The notes: a model not told the origin generated them from the sequence alone. DNA of 64,000 bases from Desulfomonile tiedjei (GCA_016212925.1 JACRDF010000003.1:1-64000); one strand, 5' to 3'. Positions 34,501 through 44,042 are shown, numbered from the stretch's first letter. Numbers and translations are program-made.

Positions 34501-35526
34501 TCAGTACGCCTCTTCGGCGGACAAATCCTCCTGCGTCACTTTGTCCTTGAACAAGTGGTAGCACCAGATCTGGTAGATGAGCACAATGGGCACAAAAGTT
34601 AATGCCACACCCAACATGATTTTCAGGGTAAGGGGGCTGGACGATGAATTGAAAATCGTGAGACTGTATGCCGGGTTCATGCTGGACGGAAAAAGATTGG
34701 GGTACAACCCGACCACACCGAATAACGTTGCCCCGACAATTGTTAGAGAGGATGCAAACCAGGCCTTCCACCACGCCCTTTTTGCGATGAATACGCGTGT
34801 GGCCAGCAGTGCTGCTACAGTTATTAAAGGTATCAGCAAGAGCACCGGGTAGGTCAAGTAATTCCCGTATAGATTTGTGGCAAACCAGGTGGCTCCGAGG
34901 AATATCACGGCCACAACCAGCAGGACCCACCAGATCCCTCCGGCTGCTTTTCCCGCTCGATCCTCCAGAGGCGCCTCAGCCTTGATCGCCAGCCACAACG
35001 AGCCGTGAACGAGGAATAGGAGCACGAACAGGATGCCCCCCAAAAGTCCGTACGGGTTGAGCAACGTGAGCAAATTGCCGTGGAAATCGCCTTCCGCGTC
35101 GATAGGTATGCCCCGGAAGATGTTAGCGAACGCTACACCCAACAAAAGGGCAGGTAAAAAGCTCCCGAGGAAGAGGCACACGTCCCACAGCTTCTGCCAT
35201 GCGGGATTGTCTGACTTGCCCCTGAATTCCAGAGCTACCGCCCGCAGTATCAAGGCAAACAGCAGCAGCAACAGAGGAGTGTACAAGGCGCTGAACATTA
35301 CGGCATAGGTGGTGGGAAACGCTGCAAAGGTGACTCCACCCGCGGTAATCAGCCATACCTCGTTTCCGTCCCACACAGGTCCCATGGCATTATAGGCTAT
35401 TCGCTTTTCGGTATCATTGCTCGATATGAACGGTACAAGGGTCCCCAGCCCGAGATCGAAGCCGTCAAGCATGAAATAAACGGCCCACAGCACGCCCCAT
35501 AGCAAAAACCAGATTGTCTCCAGCAT
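34501..35526 (-). CDS. cydB: cytochrome bd oxidase subunit II
   Basis: 341 residues, multi-spanning membrane protein. N-terminus LWAVYFMLDGFDLGLGTLVP and MGPVWDGNEVWLITAGG are hallmarks of CydB. It supports the heme-bearing CydA in reducing oxygen to water with quinol. GGAAGGGGGGGAAG stands before the ATG. It lies 18 bases after cydA and ends the oxygen-defence cluster. In an anaerobe the role is more likely oxygen removal than energy gain. Confidence 0.96.
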   Translation of the reverse strand: MLETIWFLLWGVLWAVYFMLDGFDLGLGTLVPFISSNDTEKRIAYNAMGPVWDGNEVWLITAGGVTFAAFPTTYAVMFSALYTPLLLLLFALILRAVALEFRGKSDNPAWQKLWDVCLFLGSFLPALLLGVAFANIFRGIPIDAEGDFHGNLLTLLNPYGLLGGILFVLLFLVHGSLWLAIKAEAPLEDRAGKAAGGIWWVLLVVAVIFLGATWFATNLYGNYLTYPVLLLIPLITVAALLATRVFIAKRAWWKAWFASSLTIVGATLFGVVGLYPNLFPSSMNPAYSLTIFNSSSSPLTLKIMLGVALTFVPIVLIYQIWCYHLFKDKVTQEDLSAEEAY

Positions 35527-35544
35527 GATTTCTTCCCCCCCTTC

Positions 35545-36864
35545 CTAAGCTTTGGTCGCGGAAATTGGTTCAGGACCCTTCCGAGCGTATTTAAAAACCA
35601 GATAGAAACAGGCTATACCCAACAGGGTATAGACAACAATAAAAGCCGCGAGCGATAGCCCCACTTGAGACCCGGCTATTTTGGAAGCCGCGTCGGTGGT
35701 TTTCATCATTCCATAAACTATCCAAGGCTGTCGCCCGATCTCAGTGACTGTCCAGCCGAGTTCGGCCGCCAGGTAAGGGAGGGGAATACAATAAATGAGT
35801 AGCCGAAGCAGCCCCGGGCTGCTCTCCGGCGTGTTTCTTTTGAACCAGGCAATAATGCTTACCAAAGCCAAGAAGAAACCGAGCGCAACCATCAGCCTGA
35901 AGGACCAGAAAGTAGCGGTTACGGGAGGTCTCTGATCTTTCGGCCACTCTTTGAGCCCTTTGTAAACTCCTTCCCGGTCGCCCAGAGCCACCCAGCTCAG
36001 CAGTTTCGGTATACCAAGGAATTCGACCTTGTTGCGCTCGTTTGCCTCATCCGGGATGACGAACAGATACATCGGCGCGCCCTTGGTCGTTTCCCAGACC
36101 GATTCGGCCGCTGCCGCCTTGGTGGGCTGGGCTTTCATCATTTCTCTTCCGTGGAAGTCACCGATGACGATTTCCGCAATGGCAAAGATGACGGCAAAAG
36201 TAGCCGCGATCCTGAAAGATCGCTTAAAAAGAGAGACTTCCTGATTTCTGAGCAAGTGGTAACCACTGATCCCCATGACAAAAAAACCGGCCAGGATATA
36301 GGCCCCGCTGATGACGTGCAGGAACATCCAGACAGCGTACGGCTGAGTCACGATAGCCCAGAAATCGTCCAGTTCTGCTCTTCCGTTGCGAATCACGTAC
36401 CCTACGGGGTGCTGCATCCAGGAGTTGGCCACCAGAATCCAGTACGCTGAAATGTTCGAGGCTGCGGCGACGAGCCAGATGCAAGCCGCGTGGGCTTTCG
36501 GGGAAAGCTTCTTCCACCCGAATATCCATACTCCGATAAATGTTGATTCAAGGAAGAAAGCAAGTGTGGCTTCTATTGCCAGGAGAGAACCGAAGATATC
36601 CCCCACGTACTTGGAATACCTGGACCAGTTGGTCCCGAACTGGAATTCCAGCGTTATTCCCGTTACCACCCCCAGGGCAAAATTGATGACAAACAATTTG
36701 CCCCAGAACTTGGCCATTCTCTTGTACTCTTCGGTGCCTGTCCTGACATACTGGGTCTCCATTATTGCCACCAGAACGGAGAGACCCAATGTCAAAGGCA
36801 CGAAGAGAAAATGGAAGTAAGTCGCTACCGCAAATTGCACCCGGGAAAGCCAGACAGCGTCCAT
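35545..36864 (-). CDS. cydA: cytochrome bd oxidase subunit I
   Basis: 439 residues. H18 in ATYFHFLFVP corresponds to the heme b595 ligand H19 of E. coli; a second ligand histidine is in WMFLHVISGAY; the acidic pair of IEATLAFFLEST and the GRQPW segment are also conserved. The quinol-binding loop is of the short type. It holds hemes b558, b595 and d and oxidises quinol. AAAGGGGG precedes the ATG. It follows rubrerythrin by 138 bases on the same strand, with the PerR-like gene before that, so all four genes may answer to oxidative stress. Confidence 0.96.
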   Translation of the reverse strand: MDAVWLSRVQFAVATYFHFLFVPLTLGLSVLVAIMETQYVRTGTEEYKRMAKFWGKLFVINFALGVVTGITLEFQFGTNWSRYSKYVGDIFGSLLAIEATLAFFLESTFIGVWIFGWKKLSPKAHAACIWLVAAASNISAYWILVANSWMQHPVGYVIRNGRAELDDFWAIVTQPYAVWMFLHVISGAYILAGFFVMGISGYHLLRNQEVSLFKRSFRIAATFAVIFAIAEIVIGDFHGREMMKAQPTKAAAAESVWETTKGAPMYLFVIPDEANERNKVEFLGIPKLLSWVALGDREGVYKGLKEWPKDQRPPVTATFWSFRLMVALGFFLALVSIIAWFKRNTPESSPGLLRLLIYCIPLPYLAAELGWTVTEIGRQPWIVYGMMKTTDAASKIAGSQVGLSLAAFIVVYTLLGIACFYLVFKYARKGPEPISATKA

Positions 36865-37002
36865 ATCAATTTACCCCCTTTTTGTGTCGTACCATGTGCC
36901 GAACTAAAACCCAACTTTGTATGGTCCGGCGGCATGCTCGTTGGCGATGAGGAGACACGCCGCCTTCTTACCTGATGGATCGCAAACCGGTACTAATCCC
37001 GG

Positions 37003-37500
37003 TCAATCAATTTTCCTGAACATCTCGCCTTTGACCCGGCAGACAGGGCATACGTCCGGAGCACTGCCTTCCGCTGTGAAGCCACAGGTAGGACACACAT
37101 AATACGGATAGGTCTCCTGCGACGAGCTGAGGGTTTGCAGAAGCTTTTGGTAAAGCTGCGCATGCACCTTTTCAACTTCATTGGCGTAGTTGAAAGATCT
37201 CTCCGCCTCCTTGTTCCCTTCCGCCTTTGCCGCTTCAATCATCTCGGGGTACATCTGCTTGAACTCGAACGTTTCACCGGCAATGGCAGCCTCCAAATTC
37301 TGAGCGGTGGTGCCGATCCCTTTGAGTGCTCTCAGGTGATTATGCGCGTGAACGGTTTCAGCTTCTGCCGCTGCCCGGAACAGTCGAGCAACTTGAGGAT
37401 ATCCTTCTTTGTCCGCCTTGACCGCGAACGCGAGGTACTTGCGATTCGCCTGCGACTCTCCTGCAAAAGCACCCTTTAGAAATTCTTCCGCTTTTGGCAT
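37003..37500 (-). CDS. rbr: rubrerythrin
   Basis: 165 residues. The four-helix diiron domain shows its ligands in AFAGESQANRKY, EAETVHAHNH, GETFEFKQMYPEM and EVEKVHAQLY; the C-terminal rubredoxin-like domain has CPTCG and CPVC. It reduces hydrogen peroxide to water in anaerobes. It lies 70 bases downstream of the PerR-like gene on the same strand. Confidence 0.95.
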   Translation of the reverse strand: MPKAEEFLKGAFAGESQANRKYLAFAVKADKEGYPQVARLFRAAAEAETVHAHNHLRALKGIGTTAQNLEAAIAGETFEFKQMYPEMIEAAKAEGNKEAERSFNYANEVEKVHAQLYQKLLQTLSSSQETYPYYVCPTCGFTAEGSAPDVCPVCRVKGEMFRKID

Positions 37501-37570
37501 TTCTTCATTTCCTCCTGTCGAAATTGGCTGAATTAAATTGATGGGGATGGATTTCGCCCCACAAAAGGCA

Positions 37571-37969
37571 TCAATTGTTGCCGTTACAATCGGGGCAAAT
37601 TCCGGTGAACTCGACTCTGTGTGTCAATACTTTGTAACCGCTGAATTCCTTGGCCGTGTCTTCGATGCTTGCAACGGGCTCCATGTGGACATCGTCCACT
37701 CGGCCGCACGCATCGCACCTGATGTGGTAATGGTTGGCGGTGTTGGCATCGAAACGCCTCTGTGTGCCGGCAACGTCCAGTTTCCAAATCGAACCTTCAT
37801 CCGACAAGATCTCAAGATTGCGATACACAGTCGCTATGCTGATCGTGGGAAGCTTGTGCCGCACCAGCCGATAGAGTTCCTCGGCGGTAGGGTGGCAGGT
37901 CAGCTTTCCCAATTCTTCTAGAATGACCCGGCGCTGCTCGGTCATTCTTCGCGGGGGGGTGGGTTTCAT
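37571..37969 (-). CDS. perR: Fur-family peroxide regulator, PerR-like
   Basis: 132 residues. Winged-helix domain (residues 8-75: MTEQRRVILEEL, ISIATVYRNLEILSDEG) and a metal-binding dimer domain with NHYHIRCDACGRVDDV and a C-terminal CPDC, giving two CxxC pairs for the structural zinc. HYH...C..CG.VDD matches PerR better than Fur. Placed first in a minus-strand run with rubrerythrin and cydAB, which supports a peroxide-stress role. A dyad overlaps its presumed transcription start, so autoregulation is likely. Confidence 0.88.
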   Translation of the reverse strand: MKPTPPRRMTEQRRVILEELGKLTCHPTAEELYRLVRHKLPTISIATVYRNLEILSDEGSIWKLDVAGTQRRFDANTANHYHIRCDACGRVDDVHMEPVASIEDTAKEFSGYKVLTHRVEFTGICPDCNGNN

Positions 37970-37991
37970 GCTGTGGCACGGTCTCCTTATC

Positions 37992-38010
37992 GCTAATGCG
38001 AATCAATAGC
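37992..38010. promoter_or_regulatory. candidate Fur/PerR-type operator
   Basis: Minus-strand reading GCTATTG-ATTCG-CATTAGC: arms pair at six of seven positions. It lies directly downstream of the -10 box at 38014-38019, over the likely transcription start of the PerR-like gene, the position expected for a repressor site. Confidence 0.5.
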
Positions 38011-38013
38011 AAC

Positions 38014-38043
38014 AGAATAAACGACCCTCTCCGCTAGTGTCAA
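38014..38043 (-). promoter_or_regulatory. sigma-70 promoter of perR unit
   Basis: On the minus strand TTGACA (38043-38038), 18 bases, TATTCT (38019-38014), about 45 bases before the PerR-like ATG at 37969. Confidence 0.6.
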
Positions 38044-38250
38044 GAATTTTTTTTGCTTCATGGGTTTTTTTTGAGGACGCACTGAAAATTCCAGGCGCGT
38101 TGGATTTGCTTCCTTGCTCAGCGCGGGATTTCGGTCCTGTCGACGACAGAGACTCCACAACTCGCCCGGAAGGTTAAGGGGTGCCCGGAGCAGCCCGGCG
38201 GTTCTTGACAATCTTAGTAAAGCTTGGTACAAAGAATTTGAGGATGGATT

Positions 38251-38658
38251 ATGAAGAGGGCGAGTTCCTACACGCTGATTGTTCTTCTGTTTTGCGCTTG
38301 CACAGTTTTCACTCAAGCCGATGGCGTACTGAGGTCGCTGTCTTGTCCATGGTGGAAGACCGGTTCGCCGTATGCCGTGTGCGACCATGATCGAAATTGC
38401 CGCTGTGGCAGCTATGCAGTGGAGATCGCGGGATTCCCCGAAGATGCTTACCACGAATCCGATCAACGGTCCGAGAGTCCGGCCGAGGACGGATGCTGCG
38501 CAAACGGCTGCTGCAAATCTTTTCAACCAGTGACTTTCCTGGCCACTGGTGCTCTTTATTCAATCCGACCCGTCGATTTCCCGCCTGTTTTCGAGAAGAT
38601 CCATTCCTTGCCCTGTTCCGACTATTCCAAGGCGCTTTTTCACCCCCCACAGGTATAA
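38251..38658 (+). CDS. Cys-rich exported hypothetical protein
   Basis: 135 residues. Signal peptide (MKRASSYTLIVLLFCACTVF, cleavage near TQADG). The mature chain has about nine cysteines in clusters (CPWW, CDHDRNCRCG, DGCCANGCC), which suits metal binding or disulfide bonding. Not recognised as a family. ATG preceded by GAGGATGG. It lies 110 bases before the membrane-fusion gene of an ABC export system and may be part of that unit, possibly as a sensor or metal-binding accessory; this is inference. Confidence 0.6.
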   Translation: MKRASSYTLIVLLFCACTVFTQADGVLRSLSCPWWKTGSPYAVCDHDRNCRCGSYAVEIAGFPEDAYHESDQRSESPAEDGCCANGCCKSFQPVTFLATGALYSIRPVDFPPVFEKIHSLPCSDYSKALFHPPQV

Positions 38659-38768
38659 GCCGGCTATTTGGTGACCGGACCGTTCCTCGGTGAATCCCGT
38701 ACCGAATTGCTTCGCTGTCGTACGCAATTTGCATAGGCGATTCCTATCGGAAACCGCGATGCCGCGGG

Positions 38769-40364
38769 ATGCACCACATGATTGCAAAATCGATCGGGAA
38801 AGCAGCAGGTGAGGCTTTGGAAAAGAACCGGTTAGCGGACTTAAGAAGTCTGTCACGAAAAGCGCCAGAACCCGCCAGGGAGGCGAAAGTCCCCAGGCCG
38901 CGCTTCAACTGGAAGACTCGGGTTTTGGTCCCCTCTCTGATTTTTGGTGGATTTCTCGTCCTGTTCGGAATCACCCTGTCCCACGAGGTCCTTCCGACGC
39001 CACTGGTTCAGGCCGCGCCCGTGGTGGCGAAAAGCGTGCAAGGCGCCGTGACCGGCACAGTGACGGTTCAGGCGGCTGGTTGGCTGGAGGCGGACCCGTA
39101 CAAATCATACGTCACGGCCCTCACCGACGGAATTGTGCGTGAGGTTCTGGTGCTGGAAGGGGAGCGTGTGCAACGGGATCAGGTCGTGGCAAGGCTGGTT
39201 GATGAAGACGCTCGCCTTGCCGTGGAACGGCTGGCAGCCCAAGTTCGGGAACGTGACGCCACCCTGGCGGCAGCGCGTGCCGATCTCTTAGCGGCACAGA
39301 CCGAATGGGAGAATCCGGTGGAGCGCCATAAGGCCGTCCAGATGGGAACGGCCCAGCTGGCTGAAAGTAAAGCCACTTTGGAACAGCTCTCTGCGGAAAT
39401 TGTCTTGGAAGAGGCTCAGTTGGTTCATGCCAAGAGCGACCATGACCGACGCGTGGGTCTGTATAGCTCGAATTCCATCTCAGACGCCGAAATGGTTCGC
39501 TTCCGCTCTCAGTTCCTGGCGCAGGAAGCCAAGCTTGGGGCCACTCGCATGAAGCATGCCGCGGTGAAGGAAACAGTAGCCAAATGCGAGGCTGATCTTA
39601 AGGCCGCTAAAGATCACATGGTCCTACGATCTGAAGAACGTCGCAAACTCGACCGGGCGCAAGCCGCGGTTGCACAGGAAGAAGCTCTGTTGGCACAGGC
39701 CGGGACTGCTCTTGCGGAGGCCGGACTGCGGCTGAAGCGCATGGAGATACGTTCGCCCATGGACGGTGTGGTCATGGGAAGACTCACCGAGCCGGGGTCC
39801 AAAGTCGTTATCATGTCCGACAATCCGGGATCGGCGCGAATATTAAGCCTCTACGATCCCGGTAAGCTTCAAGTTCGAGTGGACGTTCCATTGGCTGAGG
39901 CTGCAAAGATCGGCGTGGGCCAGGCTGCGGAGATCATGGCCGAGGTCCTGCCTGATCGCACCTTTTCCGGCGCAGTGACCCGGGTGTTGCACGAGGCCAA
40001 TATTCAAAAGAACACCCTGGAAGTGAAAGTGGCGTTAACCGACCCCGATCCCCATCTGCGGCCTGAAATGCTGGCACGCGTGCGGTTTCTCGCGAAGACC
40101 GATTCGACGGATTCGGCAGAGAGGCAGCGGGTGTTCGCGCCGGAAGGGGCAGTCCGCAACCAAGGAGGGAGCGCGGCGGCTTGGGTGGTAGAGAAACTGG
40201 AAAACGGCCGGGGAGTCGTCGGTTCCAGGTCCGTAAAATTGGGACACACCCGGACCGCAGGGTGGATCGAGGTCCAGGAGGGCCTCAACCCTGGGGACTT
40301 AGTAATCACTCGGACGCCCGTTGAACTTGTTCACGGCAGCCGCATCAGGGTGCAAATGGATTAA
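38769..40364 (+). CDS. HlyD/MacA-like membrane fusion protein
   Basis: 531 residues. One membrane anchor (VLVPSLIFGGFLVLFGITL, about residues 58-76), a lipoyl-like half-motif (GIVREVLVLEGERVQRDQ), a long coiled-coil hairpin of some 170 residues rich in Ala, Glu and Lys, the second lipoyl half (IRSPMDGVVMGRLTEPGSKV) and a beta-barrel region. It would bridge the inner-membrane transporter to the periplasm or an outer-membrane channel. ATGs at 38769 and 38778 are both possible. It heads a run with an ATPase, two permeases and a periplasmic protein. Confidence 0.88.
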   Translation: MHHMIAKSIGKAAGEALEKNRLADLRSLSRKAPEPAREAKVPRPRFNWKTRVLVPSLIFGGFLVLFGITLSHEVLPTPLVQAAPVVAKSVQGAVTGTVTVQAAGWLEADPYKSYVTALTDGIVREVLVLEGERVQRDQVVARLVDEDARLAVERLAAQVRERDATLAAARADLLAAQTEWENPVERHKAVQMGTAQLAESKATLEQLSAEIVLEEAQLVHAKSDHDRRVGLYSSNSISDAEMVRFRSQFLAQEAKLGATRMKHAAVKETVAKCEADLKAAKDHMVLRSEERRKLDRAQAAVAQEEALLAQAGTALAEAGLRLKRMEIRSPMDGVVMGRLTEPGSKVVIMSDNPGSARILSLYDPGKLQVRVDVPLAEAAKIGVGQAAEIMAEVLPDRTFSGAVTRVLHEANIQKNTLEVKVALTDPDPHLRPEMLARVRFLAKTDSTDSAERQRVFAPEGAVRNQGGSAAAWVVEKLENGRGVVGSRSVKLGHTRTAGWIEVQEGLNPGDLVITRTPVELVHGSRIRVQMD

Positions 40365-40397
40365 GCCAATTTCAGGCCCAAATGAGAGGACTTATAC

Positions 40398-41108
40398 ATG
40401 GCCTATATTGAATGCCGAAAACTCACACGATCGTACAAAAAAGGGAACACCACCATAACGCCGTTGGAGGAACTCGACCTGGATATCGAGGAAGGGACGT
40501 TCGCTGCTTTGATGGGCCCGTCGGGCAGCGGCAAGACCACGCTGCTTAATCTTATCGCCGGAATTGACACCGCCACCTCAGGGTCGCTTGTCGTCGCAGG
40601 CGTCAGCCTCGCGGATCTGTCTCGGTCGCAGCTTGCCCATTGGCGGGCTGACATGATCGGTTACATCTTTCAGCTTTACAATCTCGTCCCTGTGCTTACC
40701 GCGTACGAGAATATCGAACTGCCACTACTTCTCCATGATCTCTCAGCCAAAGAGCGGTACATAAAGGTCTCTGCGGCCCTTGAACTTGTGGGTATCGCTG
40801 ACCGGCACGACCATTTCCCAAATCAATTGAGCGGCGGGCAGGAGCAGCGCGTCGCCATCGCCAGAGCGATTGTTTCAGACCCCAAGATCATCGTTGCGGA
40901 CGAACCCACGGGCGACCTGGATCGTGTGTCTGCCGCGGAAATCTTGTCCTTACTCCGCATGATCAACCGCGATCTCGGCCGTACCGTAGTGATGGTGACC
41001 CATGACCCTAAAACAACAGAGTATGCCCAGAGGACTCTTCATCTGGACAAGGGCAAGTTGTTGGAAAGGCCGGCCGGCGCGGACCGTGCTTCAGGGCTCC
41101 GGTCATGA
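40398..41108 (+). CDS. LolD/MacB-type ABC transporter ATPase
   Basis: 236 residues. Walker [11 protein letters not shown]-loop [18 protein letters not shown] (typical of the MacB/LolD class), signature [14 protein letters not shown], Walker [13 protein letters not shown] and H-loop THD. GAGAGGAC precedes the ATG. The Q-x-Q-R of the signature reads QEQR instead of QQQR. It powers the two FtsX-like permeases downstream; its stop overlaps an ATG by ATGA. Confidence 0.95.
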   Translation: MAYIECRKLTRSYKKGNTTITPLEELDLDIEEGTFAALMGPSGSGKTTLLNLIAGIDTATSGSLVVAGVSLADLSRSQLAHWRADMIGYIFQLYNLVPVLTAYENIELPLLLHDLSAKERYIKVSAALELVGIADRHDHFPNQLSGGQEQRVAIARAIVSDPKIIVADEPTGDLDRVSAAEILSLLRMINRDLGRTVVMVTHDPKTTEYAQRTLHLDKGKLLERPAGADRASGLRS

Positions 41109-41119
41109 GGAGGGCCATA

Positions 41120-42271
41120 ATGTCGGCACTAAGGTTCGCTCCGCTGGTGGTCAAGTACGTGATGCGGTATCGAGGCAGAAGCCTACTGACGATTGGCGGG
41201 GTGGCAACGGCGATGTTCCTGTTTTATTCGGTTCAGGCCATGCATCATGGCGTCCGGGAGGCTACGGAGGCCAGTTCAAAAGACACGAAGCTGGTAGTGT
41301 ACAGACAAGACCGATACTGCCCGTTTTCGAGCAACCTCCCACAGGATTACGAGGGCCGCATTGCTTCGATTGGAGGCGTCAAGAGCGTCCTCCCGGTTAA
41401 GATAGCCGTGAACAACTGCCGAACGGGATTGGACGTGGTGACATTCCGGGGTATTCCTCTAGGGGCTGTTGACAATGGGGCATTGGGTCATGTTCGCGTT
41501 TCCGAGGGCTCGATACAGAATTGGAAGCAGCGGAGCGACGCGGCTCTCATCGGCCGCAGGCTCGCCGCCAAGCGCGGCCTCAAAGTGGGAGACCGGGTCG
41601 ATTTCGGCGGAATAACCGTCCATGTGGCAGGCATTATCGACTCCCCCGAGCCTCAGGAACAGAGCGTTGCGTACAGTCATCTCGAGTTTGTCCAGCGTGC
41701 TTCGGACAATAGAGTAGGGGTGGTGACTCAGTTCAACGTCGCAGTCGAAGACCCCACCCGAATGGATCAGGTGGCAAAGGCCATTGACGCTGAGTTCCGT
41801 ACTGCGCAAGAGCCCACGTCCACGTGGTCGGAGAAGGCATTCGTCGCGCGCGCGGCAGCCGACATCGTGGAGATCGTGGGATTTGCTCGTTGGCTCGGTT
41901 GGGGATGTGTAATAGGGGTATTTGCATTGGTCTTCAATGCCATTGTGCTGTCTGTCCAGGATCGCATTCGCGATCATGCCGTCATGCAAACCGTGGGCTA
42001 CCCCCAGCGGCTTATCGCGAAGTTGATTGTCGGCGAGAGTCTGATCTTGAGCCTTACCGGGGGCCTGCTGGGGCTTGCCGCGACTTTGGCTTTTACCTCA
42101 TGGGGGAACTTGAGCCTGTCTGTCGAAGGCCTCAGCATACACGTCCAGACTGACGCGCTGTCCATCTTCAGCGGACTGATGTTGTCGGCTTTGACAGGAG
42201 TGTTGGCGGGGCTGGTTCCCGCCTGGCAAGCGTCGCATAGAGAAATATCGGCCTGCTTCAGGGCCGTGTAG
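41120..42271 (+). CDS. MacB/FtsX-family ABC permease
   Basis: 383 residues from the ATG at 41120, preceded by AGGAGGG; an ATG at 41105 overlaps the ATPase stop but lacks such a site. Layout: one N-terminal membrane segment, a periplasmic MacB-type core domain of about 230 residues, then three C-terminal membrane segments around GWGCVIGVFALVFNAIVLSV and SLTGGLLGLAATLAFTS. This family moves lipids, lipoproteins or peptides by mechanotransmission and does not act as a classic channel. It pairs with the next permease. Confidence 0.9.
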   Translation: MSALRFAPLVVKYVMRYRGRSLLTIGGVATAMFLFYSVQAMHHGVREATEASSKDTKLVVYRQDRYCPFSSNLPQDYEGRIASIGGVKSVLPVKIAVNNCRTGLDVVTFRGIPLGAVDNGALGHVRVSEGSIQNWKQRSDAALIGRRLAAKRGLKVGDRVDFGGITVHVAGIIDSPEPQEQSVAYSHLEFVQRASDNRVGVVTQFNVAVEDPTRMDQVAKAIDAEFRTAQEPTSTWSEKAFVARAAADIVEIVGFARWLGWGCVIGVFALVFNAIVLSVQDRIRDHAVMQTVGYPQRLIAKLIVGESLILSLTGGLLGLAATLAFTSWGNLSLSVEGLSIHVQTDALSIFSGLMLSALTGVLAGLVPAWQASHREISACFRAV

Positions 42272-42293
42272 TCCACGGAGGCGAAAAGCGTCC

Positions 42294-43460
42294 ATGCGAA
42301 TCCTTCCTTTTGATTACAGTGTGCGAAACCTCGGCAGGTCTCCCAAGCGCCTCGTCCTGACCATCCTGGCGGGTGCGCTGGTGGTTGGCCTGGTGCTGGT
42401 TGCTGCGGCATTTATCCGCGGAATGGAGCACTCTCTGGTGGTTGCCACTGATCGCTCGAATGTGATCCTTTTGGCCTCGGGCAGTGAAGAGAGCCTTGAA
42501 CGCAGCCAGGTCCCGAACAGTACCGCAGGTCTTGTGGCCGGTGGGATCTCAGGCATAAAAAGCCGTCTGGGCGTTTCTTACGTTTCACCCGAAGTCCATG
42601 TTGCCCTGTTTGCCAGGCCTGATGAGAATGCCCAAGCCGAATGGCGTACCATGCTCCGCGGGGTTACCCAGGAAGCGCTTCTGGTGTATCCGCGAGTTCG
42701 CATCGTAGAGGGCCGAATGCCCGTGGCGGGCAACGATGAGATCATGGTCGGCGGTTTGGCCGCGGAAATGATGGGTGTGCCGCAAGAACGACTCACCGTC
42801 GGCAACAGCCTGTGGTTCACGAATCGCTCTTGGCGTATTGTTGGACGCTTCAGCGCTCGCGGGACCGTCATGGATGCCGAGGTTTGGGTCCCGCTTACCG
42901 ATCTCCAAGTCGCCACTAAAAGGGACACCCTTTCGTGTGTCGTGGTGAGTCTCGGGGAAGCTGACTTCGGGGACATCGACCTGTTCACCAAGCAACGGCT
43001 GGATCTGGCATTGACGGCAATTCCGGAAGCCGAGTATTACGCATCGGTTATGAAGTTTTACCGCCCGGTGCAGGCCATGGTTTGGACTACCGCTTTATTG
43101 GTCGCTCTTGCAGGACTGCTGGGCGGATTGAATACTATGTACGCGGCCTTTGCCGCCCGCATACGAGAATTCGGAATGCTTCGGTCCTTGGGATACTCTC
43201 GCCCGGCCATTATGCTCAGCCTGGTTCAGGAGTCGCTGTTGACCTCCGCTGCCGGGACGCTCCTTGCGTCTTTGCTCGGGATGGTTGCGATCAACGGCCA
43301 GGCTGTGCGTTTTTCCATGGGAGTGTTCGAGTTGGTCGTTGACCACAGAGTACTTATTTTCGGCGTGTTTGCCGGACTGCTGATGGCGCTCGTCGGTGTC
43401 GTCCCGCCCGCGTGGAGATGCTTGCGCCTGGCAATACCGGAGGCTTTGAAAGCCGCATAA
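42294..43460 (+). CDS. MacB/FtsX-family ABC permease
   Basis: 388 residues, same layout as the preceding permease: N-terminal membrane segment (LVLTILAGALVVGLVLVAAA), periplasmic core, and FtsX domain with three segments (AALLGGLNTMYAAFAARIRE region; LGYSRPAIMLSLVQESLL; VLIFGVFAGLLMALVGVV). GGAGGCGAAAAG precedes the ATG. The two permeases are diverged and probably form a heterodimer. Confidence 0.9.
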   Translation: MRILPFDYSVRNLGRSPKRLVLTILAGALVVGLVLVAAAFIRGMEHSLVVATDRSNVILLASGSEESLERSQVPNSTAGLVAGGISGIKSRLGVSYVSPEVHVALFARPDENAQAEWRTMLRGVTQEALLVYPRVRIVEGRMPVAGNDEIMVGGLAAEMMGVPQERLTVGNSLWFTNRSWRIVGRFSARGTVMDAEVWVPLTDLQVATKRDTLSCVVVSLGEADFGDIDLFTKQRLDLALTAIPEAEYYASVMKFYRPVQAMVWTTALLVALAGLLGGLNTMYAAFAARIREFGMLRSLGYSRPAIMLSLVQESLLTSAAGTLLASLLGMVAINGQAVRFSMGVFELVVDHRVLIFGVFAGLLMALVGVVPPAWRCLRLAIPEALKAA

Positions 43461-43478
43461 CCTGAAAGGAAATGAAAC

Positions 43479-44042
43479 ATGAAATTAATGAGGAGAAAGA
43501 CGGGAATGACCCGTTTGATTTCCGGAGCGATCTCGCTGGCGATAATGTTTTCGGCCCTTATGGCCACCTCATTGGCTGACAAGGCCGCGGCAGCCGGACC
43601 GGTTAAGGCTGGACTGCCTGCGGAACTGTTCATAGCCGCAGCTCCGCCGAACGCGATCGACGTCGGAGACGCGCGTAAATCTGCAGTGGAAGGCAAGCCG
43701 ATTGTCGTCCGCGGCCAGGTGGGTGGTTTAGCGAAGCCCTTTGCCGACAAGTACGCCATGTTCGTGGTGTGCGACAAGCGGCTGGCTGTTTGTCCCAGCG
43801 GATGCGCGAACCCCACGGACTTCTGTTCGGTCCCTCGTGAGCAGTTGATGGCCAACCTTGCGACCATTCAGGTGGTTGACCAGAAGGGACTCCCGTTGAA
43901 GCTTCCCTTGCAGGGTCTAAATGGCCTCAGGCCGCTTAGTGAAGTAGTTATCCAGGGAACCGTCGCGAAAACCGACAACAACGTACTCATTGTGAATGCC
44001 CATAATATCTATGTGAACAACAAGATATCTTTGAATCCCTGA
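43479..44042 (+). CDS. exported protein linked to ABC export system, possible OB-fold
   Basis: 187 residues, AAAGGAAATG upstream of the ATG. Signal peptide with hydrophobic core LISGAISLAIMFSALMA, cleavage probably after residue 35-40. The mature part contains GKPIVVRGQVGGLAKPFADK, a cysteine cluster VVCDKRLAVCPSGC..PTDFC and VVIQGTVAKTDNNVLIVNA; the GQV/QGTV beta pattern is like periplasmic OB-fold proteins that bind nucleic acid or metal. Not assigned to a family. It ends the five-gene export operon and, like the Cys-rich protein at its start, is rich in cysteine. Confidence 0.7.
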   Translation: MKLMRRKTGMTRLISGAISLAIMFSALMATSLADKAAAAGPVKAGLPAELFIAAAPPNAIDVGDARKSAVEGKPIVVRGQVGGLAKPFADKYAMFVVCDKRLAVCPSGCANPTDFCSVPREQLMANLATIQVVDQKGLPLKLPLQGLNGLRPLSEVVIQGTVAKTDNNVLIVNAHNIYVNNKISLNP

